Source of the DNA: Clostridium sp.
GTDB taxonomy: Bacteria > Bacillota > Clostridia > Peptostreptococcales > Peptostreptococcaceae
Assembly: GCA_022782605.1 (NCBI GenBank)
Contig: JALFMW010000289.1
Location: 1-40,703, forward strand
Length of the DNA: 40,703 nucleotides
Direction: 5' to 3'
Each line of letters opens with the position of its first letter. Within the stretch, counting starts at the first letter, position 1. The notes beneath the pieces were generated by a model. That model searched no databases and was not told where the DNA came from. It was given only the letters and a program-made list of their open reading frames with translations. This document shows positions 18,039 to 26,215 of this stretch, piece after piece. A program made the translations under genes and the position numbers.

Positions 18039-19140
18039 TCTAATAATAAATACCATGAAATTACTTATAAAAAAGAAAAGTTATATTCTAATGGGAATTA
18101 TATTACCAGCCTTTGTAATAATATTTTTTACTTTTGAATTTGGTAATGAATATAAATTTAAAGTAGGGATAATAGATAAAGATAATTCTTATGCATCTGA
18201 AGAAATTGTAAAAGTTATAGATGAATTAGAAGATGTAGAAACTATCCATATTAAAGAAAAAGATTATAAAATGCTTTTAGTTAGCCAACAAATTCAAATG
18301 GCTATAATTATAAATAATGATTTTCAAGAAAAACTTTTAAACAATGAAGATAACAATATAATAATAAAATCTATTACTGAAAGTGATGTTAATGCAGTTG
18401 TAAGAACTATGGTAGAGTTAAAGTGTGAAGATTTATCAATGATATCAAATATAAGCAATAAAGATATAAATAATTTCAAAAATTTTAATGAAAATTATAA
18501 AGATGAGATTACTAAATTAAGTTTAAATGATGTAGATGAAAGTAAGCCGCAAATTGAAAAATCTCTGGGGTTAATCATATTTATTGTATTTATCATTTGT
18601 GGAAATATAGTAAATTTTTTAATTGAAGATGAAGAAAATAATACGAAAATTCGTATTCTTAGTTCAGGAATAAGTAAATGGAAGTACTATTTTTCCTTAG
18701 TTTTTGTTTTTTATATAATGTCATTTTCAACAATTCTTATTTATTATCTACTATGTAAAATATTTAGTATAAATTTTGGTATGGAAAATAGTATAAATTT
18801 TCTTGTTGTGATGATGGTTTTAAATCTTTTAGCTCTAAGTTTTAATTTATGTATAGTTGCTTTTACAAGAAGTAGATATACTTCAACTATAGTAAATATT
18901 TTGATAATAGTTCCTTGTTGTATGTTAAGTGGAGTATTTTGGAATTTTCATGTTATGGCAGATAATTTGCAAAGAATAGGAAGTTTTATGCCAACTAGAT
19001 GGGTTATACTTTGTGTTGAAATATTGCAAAGAACTAATAATTTACAAAGTATAAATACATATTTATGCTCACTTACACTACTATCAATTATATTTTTTGT
19101 AATAACTTTTATTAAATTGAGAAAAAATAAAGAAATTTAA
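18031..19140 (+). CDS. ABC-2 type transporter permease, second subunit
   Basis: This 369-residue protein repeats the layout of its upstream neighbour: an N-terminal helix ending in a short hydrophobic stretch, a soluble domain to about residue 180, and a block of helices at the C-terminus containing NILIIVPCCMLSGVFW. The pair probably form a heterodimeric exporter. I place the start at TTG 18031, which has GGTGG a few bases upstream; TTG 18019 and GTG 18022 are in frame but lack spacing for a ribosome binding site. It overlaps the upstream gene by 8 bases. Confidence 0.8.
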   Translation: MISLIINTMKLLIKKKSYILMGIILPAFVIIFFTFEFGNEYKFKVGIIDKDNSYASEEIVKVIDELEDVETIHIKEKDYKMLLVSQQIQMAIIINNDFQEKLLNNEDNNIIIKSITESDVNAVVRTMVELKCEDLSMISNISNKDINNFKNFNENYKDEITKLSLNDVDESKPQIEKSLGLIIFIVFIICGNIVNFLIEDEENNTKIRILSSGISKWKYYFSLVFVFYIMSFSTILIYYLLCKIFSINFGMENSINFLVVMMVLNLLALSFNLCIVAFTRSRYTSTIVNILIIVPCCMLSGVFWNFHVMADNLQRIGSFMPTRWVILCVEILQRTNNLQSINTYLCSLTLLSIIFFVITFIKLRKNKEI

Positions 19141-19157
19141 AGTTTATATAAAATAAA

Positions 19158-19194
19158 AGGGTTGAACGATTAAGAAGTTCAACCTTGAATTTTT
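19158..19194. terminator. Terminator after the permease pair
   Basis: GGTTGAAC and GTTCAACC pair perfectly with two further outer pairs, followed by TTGAATTTTT. It sits between convergent genes. Confidence 0.75.
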
Positions 19195-19220
19195 GATAAA
19201 AGAGAGTTTTGATTAAGAAA

Positions 19221-19922
19221 TTAATTATCTGAATTAAAGGTAAAATATAATCCTTTAGTGACTACATTAAAATTATTATTTACAAAATTACAAAGTGTTT
19301 GGATTATGCCAAGTGTATCTGCATTGACAACACCAACGATTCTCTGTTGGATAAGTAGTTCATAATAACTATTATCAACATCTTTTATAGGAAATAAAGA
19401 ATTTGGAGCATCTACATAAGCCTCTACACCAGGAAGTACTTTACCATTTTCATCATAAGCTAACTCTAAATAATCTTTAGGTCTAGTTGCCAGATTAATA
19501 GAATACTTTTTTTCACCGCAATTTACATGAACTTTATAATTATTTTTAAATACTGCACTACAAGGACTATTTTTTGAAATATCATTCTGATTAAATAACT
19601 CTTTTATTTGATTATTTTCTAATTTGTAAATTACTCCAATTTCATATCCGCCAGAGCCACCAAAACTACCCCTAACCATTATTTCATCTTTTTTATCATT
19701 TGTGAAATCACCACAAAATAGTTGCATATCATAGCCAGTATAATTTAACTTAATTTTTAATGGGTAACCAACCTCAGGTTTAATTACCAGTTCAAGATTT
19801 TCACTATAAGTACTATTTTCATAAGGAAAAACTCCAACTAAAATAGCCATATCTTGAGAGTTTTCATTAATTATATTGGCAGATATGCTATCTATAACAA
19901 CTCTGTTATCTAAATCGGACAT
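19221..19922 (-). CDS. Uncharacterised protein with an FG-GAP/VCBS-like segment
   Basis: I do not recognise this 233-residue protein by name. It has no signal peptide or membrane helix. The central part contains CGDFTNDKKDEIMVRG followed by GGSGGYEIGVIYKLENNQI, the DxxxDxxDE calcium-loop-like pattern of FG-GAP/VCBS beta-propeller repeats, here present once. The C-terminal third (about 180-233) is mixed hydrophobic. ATG 19922 is chosen because TGGAGG at 19929-19934 lies just upstream; a longer frame from 19937 includes that site. It is convergent with the permease pair. Confidence 0.7.
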   Translation of the reverse strand: MSDLDNRVVIDSISANIINENSQDMAILVGVFPYENSTYSENLELVIKPEVGYPLKIKLNYTGYDMQLFCGDFTNDKKDEIMVRGSFGGSGGYEIGVIYKLENNQIKELFNQNDISKNSPCSAVFKNNYKVHVNCGEKKYSINLATRPKDYLELAYDENGKVLPGVEAYVDAPNSLFPIKDVDNSYYELLIQQRIVGVVNADTLGIIQTLCNFVNNNFNVVTKGLYFTFNSDN

Positions 19923-19991
19923 GAGAAACCTCCACATATAAATTTATATCTTTTATTAAAATATGAAGGCAGATTGTGTTATGTTAATATT

Positions 19992-20126
19992 ATGAGGATG
20001 AATGCTAGGGATTACATTATTAAAAATAAGGGTAATATAGATAATACAATTGATATATTGAAAAATAATAATTATTATATAACTTATAAGTACAAATTAG
20101 GAGATGAGATAATTGACAAAAGATAG
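19992..20126 (+). CDS. Possible 44-residue small protein overlapping the next gene
   Basis: A frame of 44 codons opens at ATG 19992 (or ATG 19998) and ends at TAG 20124-20126. It encodes a mix of charged and hydrophobic residues such as ARDYIIKNKGN and YKLGDEIIDKR that looks more protein-like than random AT-rich sequence. It overlaps the TTG start of the next gene by 14 bases, which would allow translational coupling. There is no convincing ribosome binding site before it, so it may be only leader sequence. Confidence 0.25.
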   Translation: MRMNARDYIIKNKGNIDNTIDILKNNNYYITYKYKLGDEIIDKR

Positions 20127-20325
20127 AGTGAGAATAGTATATAGAAATAATTATGAGCGAATTGTGGAAGAAAGCAATGTTAGGAATTTCAGAGCATTAG
20201 TAGAATGGATGGAAGATTTTAATGAAGGTAATTCAGTACCATCATTAGTCTTATTTGGTAGAGATTTAGGAAGTAACTTTTCTATCAATAAAAGCAATGT
20301 AAAAACAATTGAATTTATTGATTAA
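20113..20325 (+). CDS. Small hypothetical protein (70 aa)
   Basis: I do not recognise this small soluble protein. It starts at a TTG (20113) with TAGGAGATGAG at 20099-20109 upstream, and it ends just before a strong terminator. The sequence has an IVYRNNYERIVEE strand-like N-terminus, an aromatic helix FRALVEWMEDF and a C-terminal VKTIEFID strand. No metal or catalytic motifs are visible. The RBS and terminator support a real gene; the function is unknown. Confidence 0.65.
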   Translation: MTKDRVRIVYRNNYERIVEESNVRNFRALVEWMEDFNEGNSVPSLVLFGRDLGSNFSINKSNVKTIEFID

Positions 20326-20326
20326 T

Positions 20327-20371
20327 AAAATACTCATGAAGATAAGTTAAACTTATTATCATGAGTATTTT
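20327..20371 (+). terminator. Rho-independent terminator
   Basis: A perfect 13-bp outer stem (20327-20339 with 20359-20371) with further partial pairing inside. It closes the small gene at 20113. Confidence 0.85.
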
Positions 20372-20518
20372 AACATTTAAAAACATGAAGTATATAATTT
20401 AAGTTATCTATTTATCAAGTATATTAGTATGTCCACCTAAATAAATTTAACAACCTAAGGAAGTTTAAAACATAAAATATAATATAAGTCAAAATTAGTT
20501 ATATTGGGAGGTGACTAT

Positions 20519-22933
20519 ATGACTTTGTATGAAGAAGCTTCTTTTATAGTTGAAAAACTCTCCTTAGAAGAAAAGTGTAAATTTTGTTGCGGTATAGATT
20601 TTTGGGAATCATTTAGTAAAGATGAGCTTGGTATTCCATCAATAATGATGTGTGATGGACCACATGGTCTTAGAAAAGAAATTAAAGAAAACTTTTGTTT
20701 TACAAGTAACAAAGTTGAAAAATCTACTTGTTTTCCCACATCAACAGCTTGGGCATCATCATTTGATGAGGATTTAATTTATAGAGTGGGCAAAGCTCTA
20801 GGTGAAGAGTGCAGAAAAGAAAATGTAGCAGTAATTTTAAGTCCAGGAATTAATATAAAAAGAATACCTATATGTGGTCGTAATTTTGAATATTTAAGTG
20901 AAGACCCATACTTAAATGGAAAAATATCAGCGGCTTTAATTAAGGGAATACAAAGTAAAGGTGTGGCAGCTTGCTTAAAACATTTTGCTGCAAATAATCA
21001 AGAAAATAATCGTTATACTGTAAATGCCATAATTGATGAAAGAACACTTAGGGAAATTTATTTAAAAGGATTTGAGATTGCCATCAAAGAAGCTAATCCT
21101 TGGTCAATCATGATGGCTTATAATAGATTAAATGGAGAGTATTGTTGTCAAAATAATTATTTGATTAATGATGTATTGAGAAAAGATTGGAATTACAATG
21201 GCTGTATAATTAGTGACTGGGGCGGAGTCAATGATATTGTTGAAAGTATTAATAATGGATTAAATTTGGAAATGCCAGGCTATAACGATGATTACTACAA
21301 AAACATAGAAAAAGCTGTGAAAAATAATAAAATAAAAGAAGAAATTTTAGATGAATCTGTTAAAAAAGTGATTGAATTAATTTTAAAATATAAAGAAGGT
21401 AAAAAAATACCATATAGATGCAATATACAAGAACATATTAATTTAGCTCAAGAAGTAGCTGAAAATAGTGCAGTATTATTAAAAAATACTGACAATATTC
21501 TTCCAGGAAATACTAATCAAAACATAGCAGTAATCGGAAAATTAGCAAAAGAACCAGTAATACAAGCTTTAGGAAGTTCTAAAGTTAATCCAAATACAAT
21601 GGATAATTCATACGATGCCTTTTTAGATAATAATTGTAAAATATCTTATGCAGATGGGTATTCTCTAGAAGATGAGGAAATAGATGAATGTTTACTAAAA
21701 GAAGCTATTGAAATCTCAAAAAATAAAGATATAGTTTATTTATTTGTTGGAAATCCTAAATATACTGAAGCAGAAGGATATGATCGAAAAAATATAAATC
21801 TACCAAAATTACATGAAAAATTAATTTATGAAATTGGAAAAATAAATAAAAATTTAGTGGTTATTTTACAGTCTGGATCTGTTGTAAAAATGGATTGGAG
21901 TGATGTGCCTAAAGCTATACTATTGACACATTTAAGTGGAGCAAGAGGTGGTAATGCAACAGTAAATATATTATTAGGAAAGAAAAACCCTAGTGGAAAA
22001 TTAAATGAAACTTATTCTAATGACTTAGAAGACTATCCAGCTATGAAATTTTACCCTGGTGATAGAAATCATTTAGAATATAGAGAAAGTATTTATGTTG
22101 GATATAGATATTTTGATACTGCAAAGAAAGAAGTCAAATATCCCTTTGGATTTGGCCTTTCATATACAACCTTTGAATATAGTAATATGAAAATAAAACA
22201 TAATAATGATAATACAATAAATGTGTCTATTACTATAACAAATACAGGAAATATGGAAGGAAAGGAAGTAGTTCAACTTTACATTTCTTGTTTAAATTCA
22301 AAATTATTTAGAGCAAAGCAAGAGTTAAAAAGATTTAAAAAGATAAATTTATTACCAGGTGAAAGTAAAGAAGTTACTTTTAATTTAGATGAAGAAAGTT
22401 TTTCTTATTATAATATATACACACATAAATTTGAAATTGAAGAAGGACAATATAGTATAAATATTGGTTCATCATCAAGAGATATAAAATTTTCATCTAT
22501 AATTAATAAAAGTGGAACTTGTAATAAAGTTCCTAATTATAAAGAAAAATCACCATCTTACTATAAACTATATGAAAAAGAATTTAATCCTGGTATAGAG
22601 GAATATGAAAATATTTATGGAAATAAATTACCAATAACAACTAATGCAATTCATCCATTTACTGTAAGTTCAACAATTAATGATATAAAGCATGTTTATG
22701 GTGGCGATTTAATTATATCATTTATTAATAAAAAAGCTTATAAGTTTTCAGGTGCAGATAGATATATGCAAATTACAATTAAAGAATCTTTAAATGATTC
22801 ACCACTTAGACTTATGACAATGGTAACTAGAGGAGCTATCAGTCATAAAACAATTACAGGGCTTGTAAATTTACTAAATAAACATTATATAAAAGGTCTA
22901 TTAGAAATTTTAAGAAATACAAAAAGATTTTAA
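20519..22933 (+). CDS. Glycoside hydrolase family 3 beta-glucosidase
   Basis: An 804-residue GH3 enzyme that releases terminal beta-linked glucose. The TIM barrel holds CDGPHGLR, CLKHFAANNQE and the nucleophile Asp233 in IISDWGG. The second alpha/beta domain follows from about residue 300. A fibronectin-like domain with GKEVVQLYIS lies near residue 580, and an extra helical C-terminal segment of about 120 residues is common in clostridial homologues. No signal peptide is seen, so it acts in the cytoplasm on imported oligosaccharides. ATG 20519 follows GGGAGGTG. No transporter or regulator is adjacent. Confidence 0.93.
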   Translation: MTLYEEASFIVEKLSLEEKCKFCCGIDFWESFSKDELGIPSIMMCDGPHGLRKEIKENFCFTSNKVEKSTCFPTSTAWASSFDEDLIYRVGKALGEECRKENVAVILSPGINIKRIPICGRNFEYLSEDPYLNGKISAALIKGIQSKGVAACLKHFAANNQENNRYTVNAIIDERTLREIYLKGFEIAIKEANPWSIMMAYNRLNGEYCCQNNYLINDVLRKDWNYNGCIISDWGGVNDIVESINNGLNLEMPGYNDDYYKNIEKAVKNNKIKEEILDESVKKVIELILKYKEGKKIPYRCNIQEHINLAQEVAENSAVLLKNTDNILPGNTNQNIAVIGKLAKEPVIQALGSSKVNPNTMDNSYDAFLDNNCKISYADGYSLEDEEIDECLLKEAIEISKNKDIVYLFVGNPKYTEAEGYDRKNINLPKLHEKLIYEIGKINKNLVVILQSGSVVKMDWSDVPKAILLTHLSGARGGNATVNILLGKKNPSGKLNETYSNDLEDYPAMKFYPGDRNHLEYRESIYVGYRYFDTAKKEVKYPFGFGLSYTTFEYSNMKIKHNNDNTINVSITITNTGNMEGKEVVQLYISCLNSKLFRAKQELKRFKKINLLPGESKEVTFNLDEESFSYYNIYTHKFEIEEGQYSINIGSSSRDIKFSSIINKSGTCNKVPNYKEKSPSYYKLYEKEFNPGIEEYENIYGNKLPITTNAIHPFTVSSTINDIKHVYGGDLIISFINKKAYKFSGADRYMQITIKESLNDSPLRLMTMVTRGAISHKTITGLVNLLNKHYIKGLLEILRNTKRF

Positions 22934-22994
22934 AAGAATAGAAGATATTTTTATTGGATAAATTATAATTAAAATATCATCAAGGAGATTTATT

Positions 22995-23177
22995 ATGGAC
23001 AATAATAGAAATAGAATGAAAGATAGACCAAAATCAAATCCTGAACTTAGAAAAATGTACTCAGAACACGGAGCAGATATTGGAATAGAAAATGGTCAAA
23101 AAATAGGTGCTAGAGACTGTGGCACAAGTAAAACTAAAACAGAAAAACTTTATCATAAAGCAAAGAAAAAAGATTAG
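22995..23177 (+). CDS. Small basic hypothetical protein (60 aa)
   Basis: I do not recognise this hydrophilic protein, which is rich in lysine, arginine and asparagine and has one cysteine (ARDCGTSK). It is likely to be largely disordered. AAGGAGA lies 7 bases before the ATG and a strong terminator follows at once, so it is very probably translated. It could be cotranscribed with the GH3 gene 61 bases upstream. A spore-associated role is conceivable from size and composition but nothing in the sequence proves it. Confidence 0.65.
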   Translation: MDNNRNRMKDRPKSNPELRKMYSEHGADIGIENGQKIGARDCGTSKTKTEKLYHKAKKKD

Positions 23178-23180
23178 TTA

Positions 23181-23218
23181 AAAAAATCGTATCAAATTTA
23201 ATTTGATGCGATTTTTTT
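23181..23218 (+). terminator. Rho-independent terminator
   Basis: A 17-bp stem with one G-T pair and a 3-base loop, the 3' arm ending in seven T. It closes the small gene at 22995. Confidence 0.88.
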
Positions 23219-23371
23219 ATGCAATAAAATATTAAATTATAAGTTGAAATATTAACAAATAAGTCTATTTTAATCACTTTTATTATAAAAAAATCATATA
23301 AAAATATATGAGGAAGGACTTTTAGTGTCATCCGTCATTGTATTTACATGCAATTTTAAGGAGGAATTTAC

Positions 23372-24058
23372 TTGAATAATGATTTAAATGAAAAAGTGAG
23401 TGCAAAGTATTGGCTTAGAAAAATGATTAATGAAAATAATGGTATTGAATTATCCAATAAAATATTAGAAAAAGATACTAGAATAGACACAATAACATGG
23501 TTATCTCCTTTGCAAAATGAAAACTACAGAGAATATATGTTGAATTCACCAATTATGTTGCAAAAGCTAAATCAAAATAAACTTTTACTAAGTAGAGAAG
23601 AATTAAACTTTTGGCCACAGAGAGAGCCATTATGGGATGCTATTGGTGTGGGAAATATGAAAGATTCAGAAGAAAAAATATTGGTGCTAGTAGAAAATAA
23701 AAGTAATTTAAAAGAACTTAGAAGTAAGTTAGCGTCAAAAAATGAAAATAATAAAAGATTAATACTTGATACTATGAAAGAAACTTATGACGAACTGGGA
23801 ATAAAAGGTGATTTTAATAAATGGTTTGATACTTACTATCAAATTGCCAATAGAATTACATTTATGCATCAACTTATGAAAAAAGGATATAAGGTTAAGG
23901 TGGTTTTTCTTAATATTGTTGAAGATTATATGTATAATAATATATCAAAAACTCAATGGGTTGATGAATACTGTAAGATGTTAAATGAAATAATTGGAGA
24001 GAGATTTGTTCCTAGAGATATTTTAATAATAGACTTAAAGGTGCACGAAGATAAATAA
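23372..24058 (+). CDS. Uncharacterised protein with a candidate PD-(D/E)XK nuclease-like core
   Basis: A 228-residue soluble protein without a named homologue I can place. The central segment FWPQREPLWDAIGVG, followed by KILVLVENKSN, fits a D-x(n)-E-x-K arrangement (Asp89, Glu108, Lys110), the metal-binding core of PD-(D/E)XK nucleases. The strand preceding the E-x-K is hydrophobic, as expected. A helix and a VKVVFLNIVED strand follow. The start is TTG 23372 after AAGGAGG at 23358-23364. It is monocistronic, bounded by terminators, with no methyltransferase or toxin partner beside it. Nuclease activity is inference. Confidence 0.65.
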   Translation: MNNDLNEKVSAKYWLRKMINENNGIELSNKILEKDTRIDTITWLSPLQNENYREYMLNSPIMLQKLNQNKLLLSREELNFWPQREPLWDAIGVGNMKDSEEKILVLVENKSNLKELRSKLASKNENNKRLILDTMKETYDELGIKGDFNKWFDTYYQIANRITFMHQLMKKGYKVKVVFLNIVEDYMYNNISKTQWVDEYCKMLNEIIGERFVPRDILIIDLKVHEDK

Positions 24059-24062
24059 AAAT

Positions 24063-24095
24063 AAAAACGTATTGAATTAATTCAATACGTTTTTT
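24063..24095 (+). terminator. Rho-independent terminator
   Basis: A perfect 16-bp inverted repeat (24063-24078 with 24079-24094), which will fold with a small loop, followed by T residues. Confidence 0.88.
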
Positions 24096-24222
24096 GCAGT
24101 GCTTTGATGAAAATATATAAAATTTTAATTTTATAACAATGAATATTGACTCAATGAACTTAAAGGGCTATTATTTAGAAGTATTTTAGATACGAAAACT
24201 AATATGGGGGGGCACTTTTATG

Positions 24223-25393
24223 ATGAACAAAATAAAAAATATCACAAAATCAGAGGTGTTTACCAGGCCTACTTCTAATTTGTGCAACTGCAATATCAAT
24301 ATTAATAGCAAATAGTAATTTAAGTGAAATATATATCAATATATTTCATCACACAAATCTAATTGGTAATTTCAATTTACATATGATCATAAATGATTTT
24401 ATGATGGCAATATTCTTTTTATATGTGGGATTAGAAATAAAAAAAGAAATATTAGAAGGATCATTGTCAAGTTTTAGAAAAGCATCTTTTCCAGTTATTG
24501 CTTCTTTAGGTGGGGTTATAGTACCAGCAATAATTTTTATGGTAATAAATAAAAATACTGAGTATTTACCTGGTGTTGGTGTTGCCATATCAACAGATAT
24601 AGCTTTTGCAATTGGAATCTTTATGATATTTAAATCTAGACTAAATTCAAATCTAAAAATATTCCTACTATCATTAGCAGTAGTAGATGATTTAATTTCT
24701 ATTTTAGCCATAGTATTTTTATATTCAGCAAAAATAAATTTAAAAGCACTTATAATATCATCAATAATTTTATTAGTTTTATTAGGATTAAATAAAATAT
24801 TAAATATTAGAAAAATAGGTCCATATCTTTTTGGCGGATTATTTTTATGGTATTTTACATATAAGAGTGGTATACATGCTACAATAAGTGGAGTGTTACT
24901 TGCAGTAGTAATACCATCTAGCAAAGACAAAAATGGAGAGTCCATATCAGATATACTAGAGCATAAGCTGACAAAGCTTTGTAATTTAATAATATTACCT
25001 TTGTTTGCATTTGCTAATACTTCTATTGCAATTAGCTTTAGTAGTAATGTGGCAGATGCTTCAAATTTAATTATGGGAATAATATGTGGTTTAGTTATTG
25101 GAAAACCACTTGGCGTTGTGTCATTTAGTTTTATAGCAACTAAACTACATATTGCAGAAAAACCAGAAACAGCCTCATGGATATCAATTATAGAAGTGGC
25201 ATTACTTACTGGAATTGGATTTACAATGTCTATATTTGTATCAGAATTAGCATTTGCATATGATGAAAATGTTATTAATTTAGCTAAGTTATCAATATTG
25301 ACAGCTTCCATGGCATCTATAATAGTAACTCAAATGGCACTATATTTAAAACATAGTAGAGTAGCAGCAAAAATAAAATATATAGTTGGATAA
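24223..25393 (+). pseudogene. nhaA: NhaA, Na+/H+ antiporter, frameshifted near the N-terminus
   Basis: The main open frame from ATG 24383 encodes most of NhaA, including the first conserved segment MAIFFLYVGLEIKKEI, STDIAFAIG and the ion-binding AVVDDLISILAI pair of aspartates. The family N-terminal helix is in the same frame upstream (GLLLICATAISILIANS from 24266) but no start codon serves it. The plausible start ATG 24223 (MNKIKNITKSEVF, also ATG 24220) is in another frame. Dropping one base near 24262 would join them as SEVFPGLLLIC. As written the gene is broken; a truncated protein from 24383 would lack the first helix. Sequencing error is an alternative. Confidence 0.82.
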
Positions 25394-25411
25394 ACTACAG
25401 AATATAAAAAT

Positions 25412-25452
25412 AAAAACATCAGTGAATTTGTAAAAATTACTGATGTTTTTTT
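25412..25452. terminator. Bidirectional terminator between nhaA and a convergent gene
   Basis: Twelve-base arms (25412-25423 and 25439-25450) pair perfectly and have A/T runs on both flanks, suiting termination of both convergent genes. Confidence 0.8.
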
Positions 25453-25471
25453 ATTTTTTCCGTTTTTTATA

Positions 25472-26020
25472 TTATCTCCAACATCTTTTACAAGCTCTAT
25501 AGCCTTTTGCCTTTGCTTGAGATACTGTCATTTTTATAGCACCTTCCATGTTATGTGCAGTTGCAGTTTTATGATAAATATTAGAAGTATATGAACCTCC
25601 GTTAGCATAAACATATTTTGAAGAAGATGAACTTGGGTTAGAGCTAGAAGAAGAGCTAGCTTTAACTGTTACAGTTTTTGATTTAGTAGCATATCCATTT
25701 TTACTCATTTTAATAGTAATTTTAGTGTTTTTCTTTTTCTTAGATATTTTAATTGTATATGATCCAGAAGAAGAAACAGTTGATTTACCTATTTGCTTTC
25801 CACTTACATAGGCTTTAACTGTAGCACCTTTAGTACCTTTACCAGTTATTTTTGTTGATGAACTATATACTGAGTTAACAGTAAAAGTTTTGAAAGTTTT
25901 CTTTGAAGCAGCTTCAATAACATTTATATTTGAGCTATTAGAAGTGCTTAATATAGGCGTAATAGACATAGTAAATGCAATTACAATTGATAAACCTAAC
26001 GATTTACATATTTTTTTCAT
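25472..26020 (-). CDS. Secreted protein with Ig-like domain and C-terminal Cys-x-x-Cys module
   Basis: This 182-residue protein has an N-terminal signal peptide (KKICKSLGLSIVIAF, probable cleavage near AAS at residue 38). Next is an Ig-like repeat, with KITGKGTKGATVKAYVSGK and STVSSSGSYTIKI as its strands. A serine-rich linker follows, then a C-terminal module beginning YVYANGGSYTSNIYHK, with AHNMEGAIKMT and ending ACKRCW. That module resembles a small zinc-ribbon-like domain found at the C-terminus of some secreted clostridial and bacillar proteins. ATG 26020 is chosen because GTGGGGG lies upstream; a longer frame from 26035 overlaps that site. Confidence 0.78.
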   Translation of the reverse strand: MKKICKSLGLSIVIAFTMSITPILSTSNSSNINVIEAASKKTFKTFTVNSVYSSSTKITGKGTKGATVKAYVSGKQIGKSTVSSSGSYTIKISKKKKNTKITIKMSKNGYATKSKTVTVKASSSSSSNPSSSSSKYVYANGGSYTSNIYHKTATAHNMEGAIKMTVSQAKAKGYRACKRCWR

Positions 26021-26215
26021 TGTAAATTCCCCCACTTATTATAATTAATATTTTGAATAAAAGTATTTTTATGTATTTCATAGAAAATTATAACATTATG
26101 AATATTATTTTATCAATATATAAATAAAGAGCATAAGAATAATGACTAAAAATAATTATAAATATTCATAATTATAAGGTAAAATAAAAGAAGAGATAAT
26201 TTGTGGAGGATGAAT

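Noticed and set aside
24349-25311. Open frame of 320 codons on the minus strand
   Set aside because: It is antisense to nhaA, which has strong family motifs; the open frame comes from codon bias.
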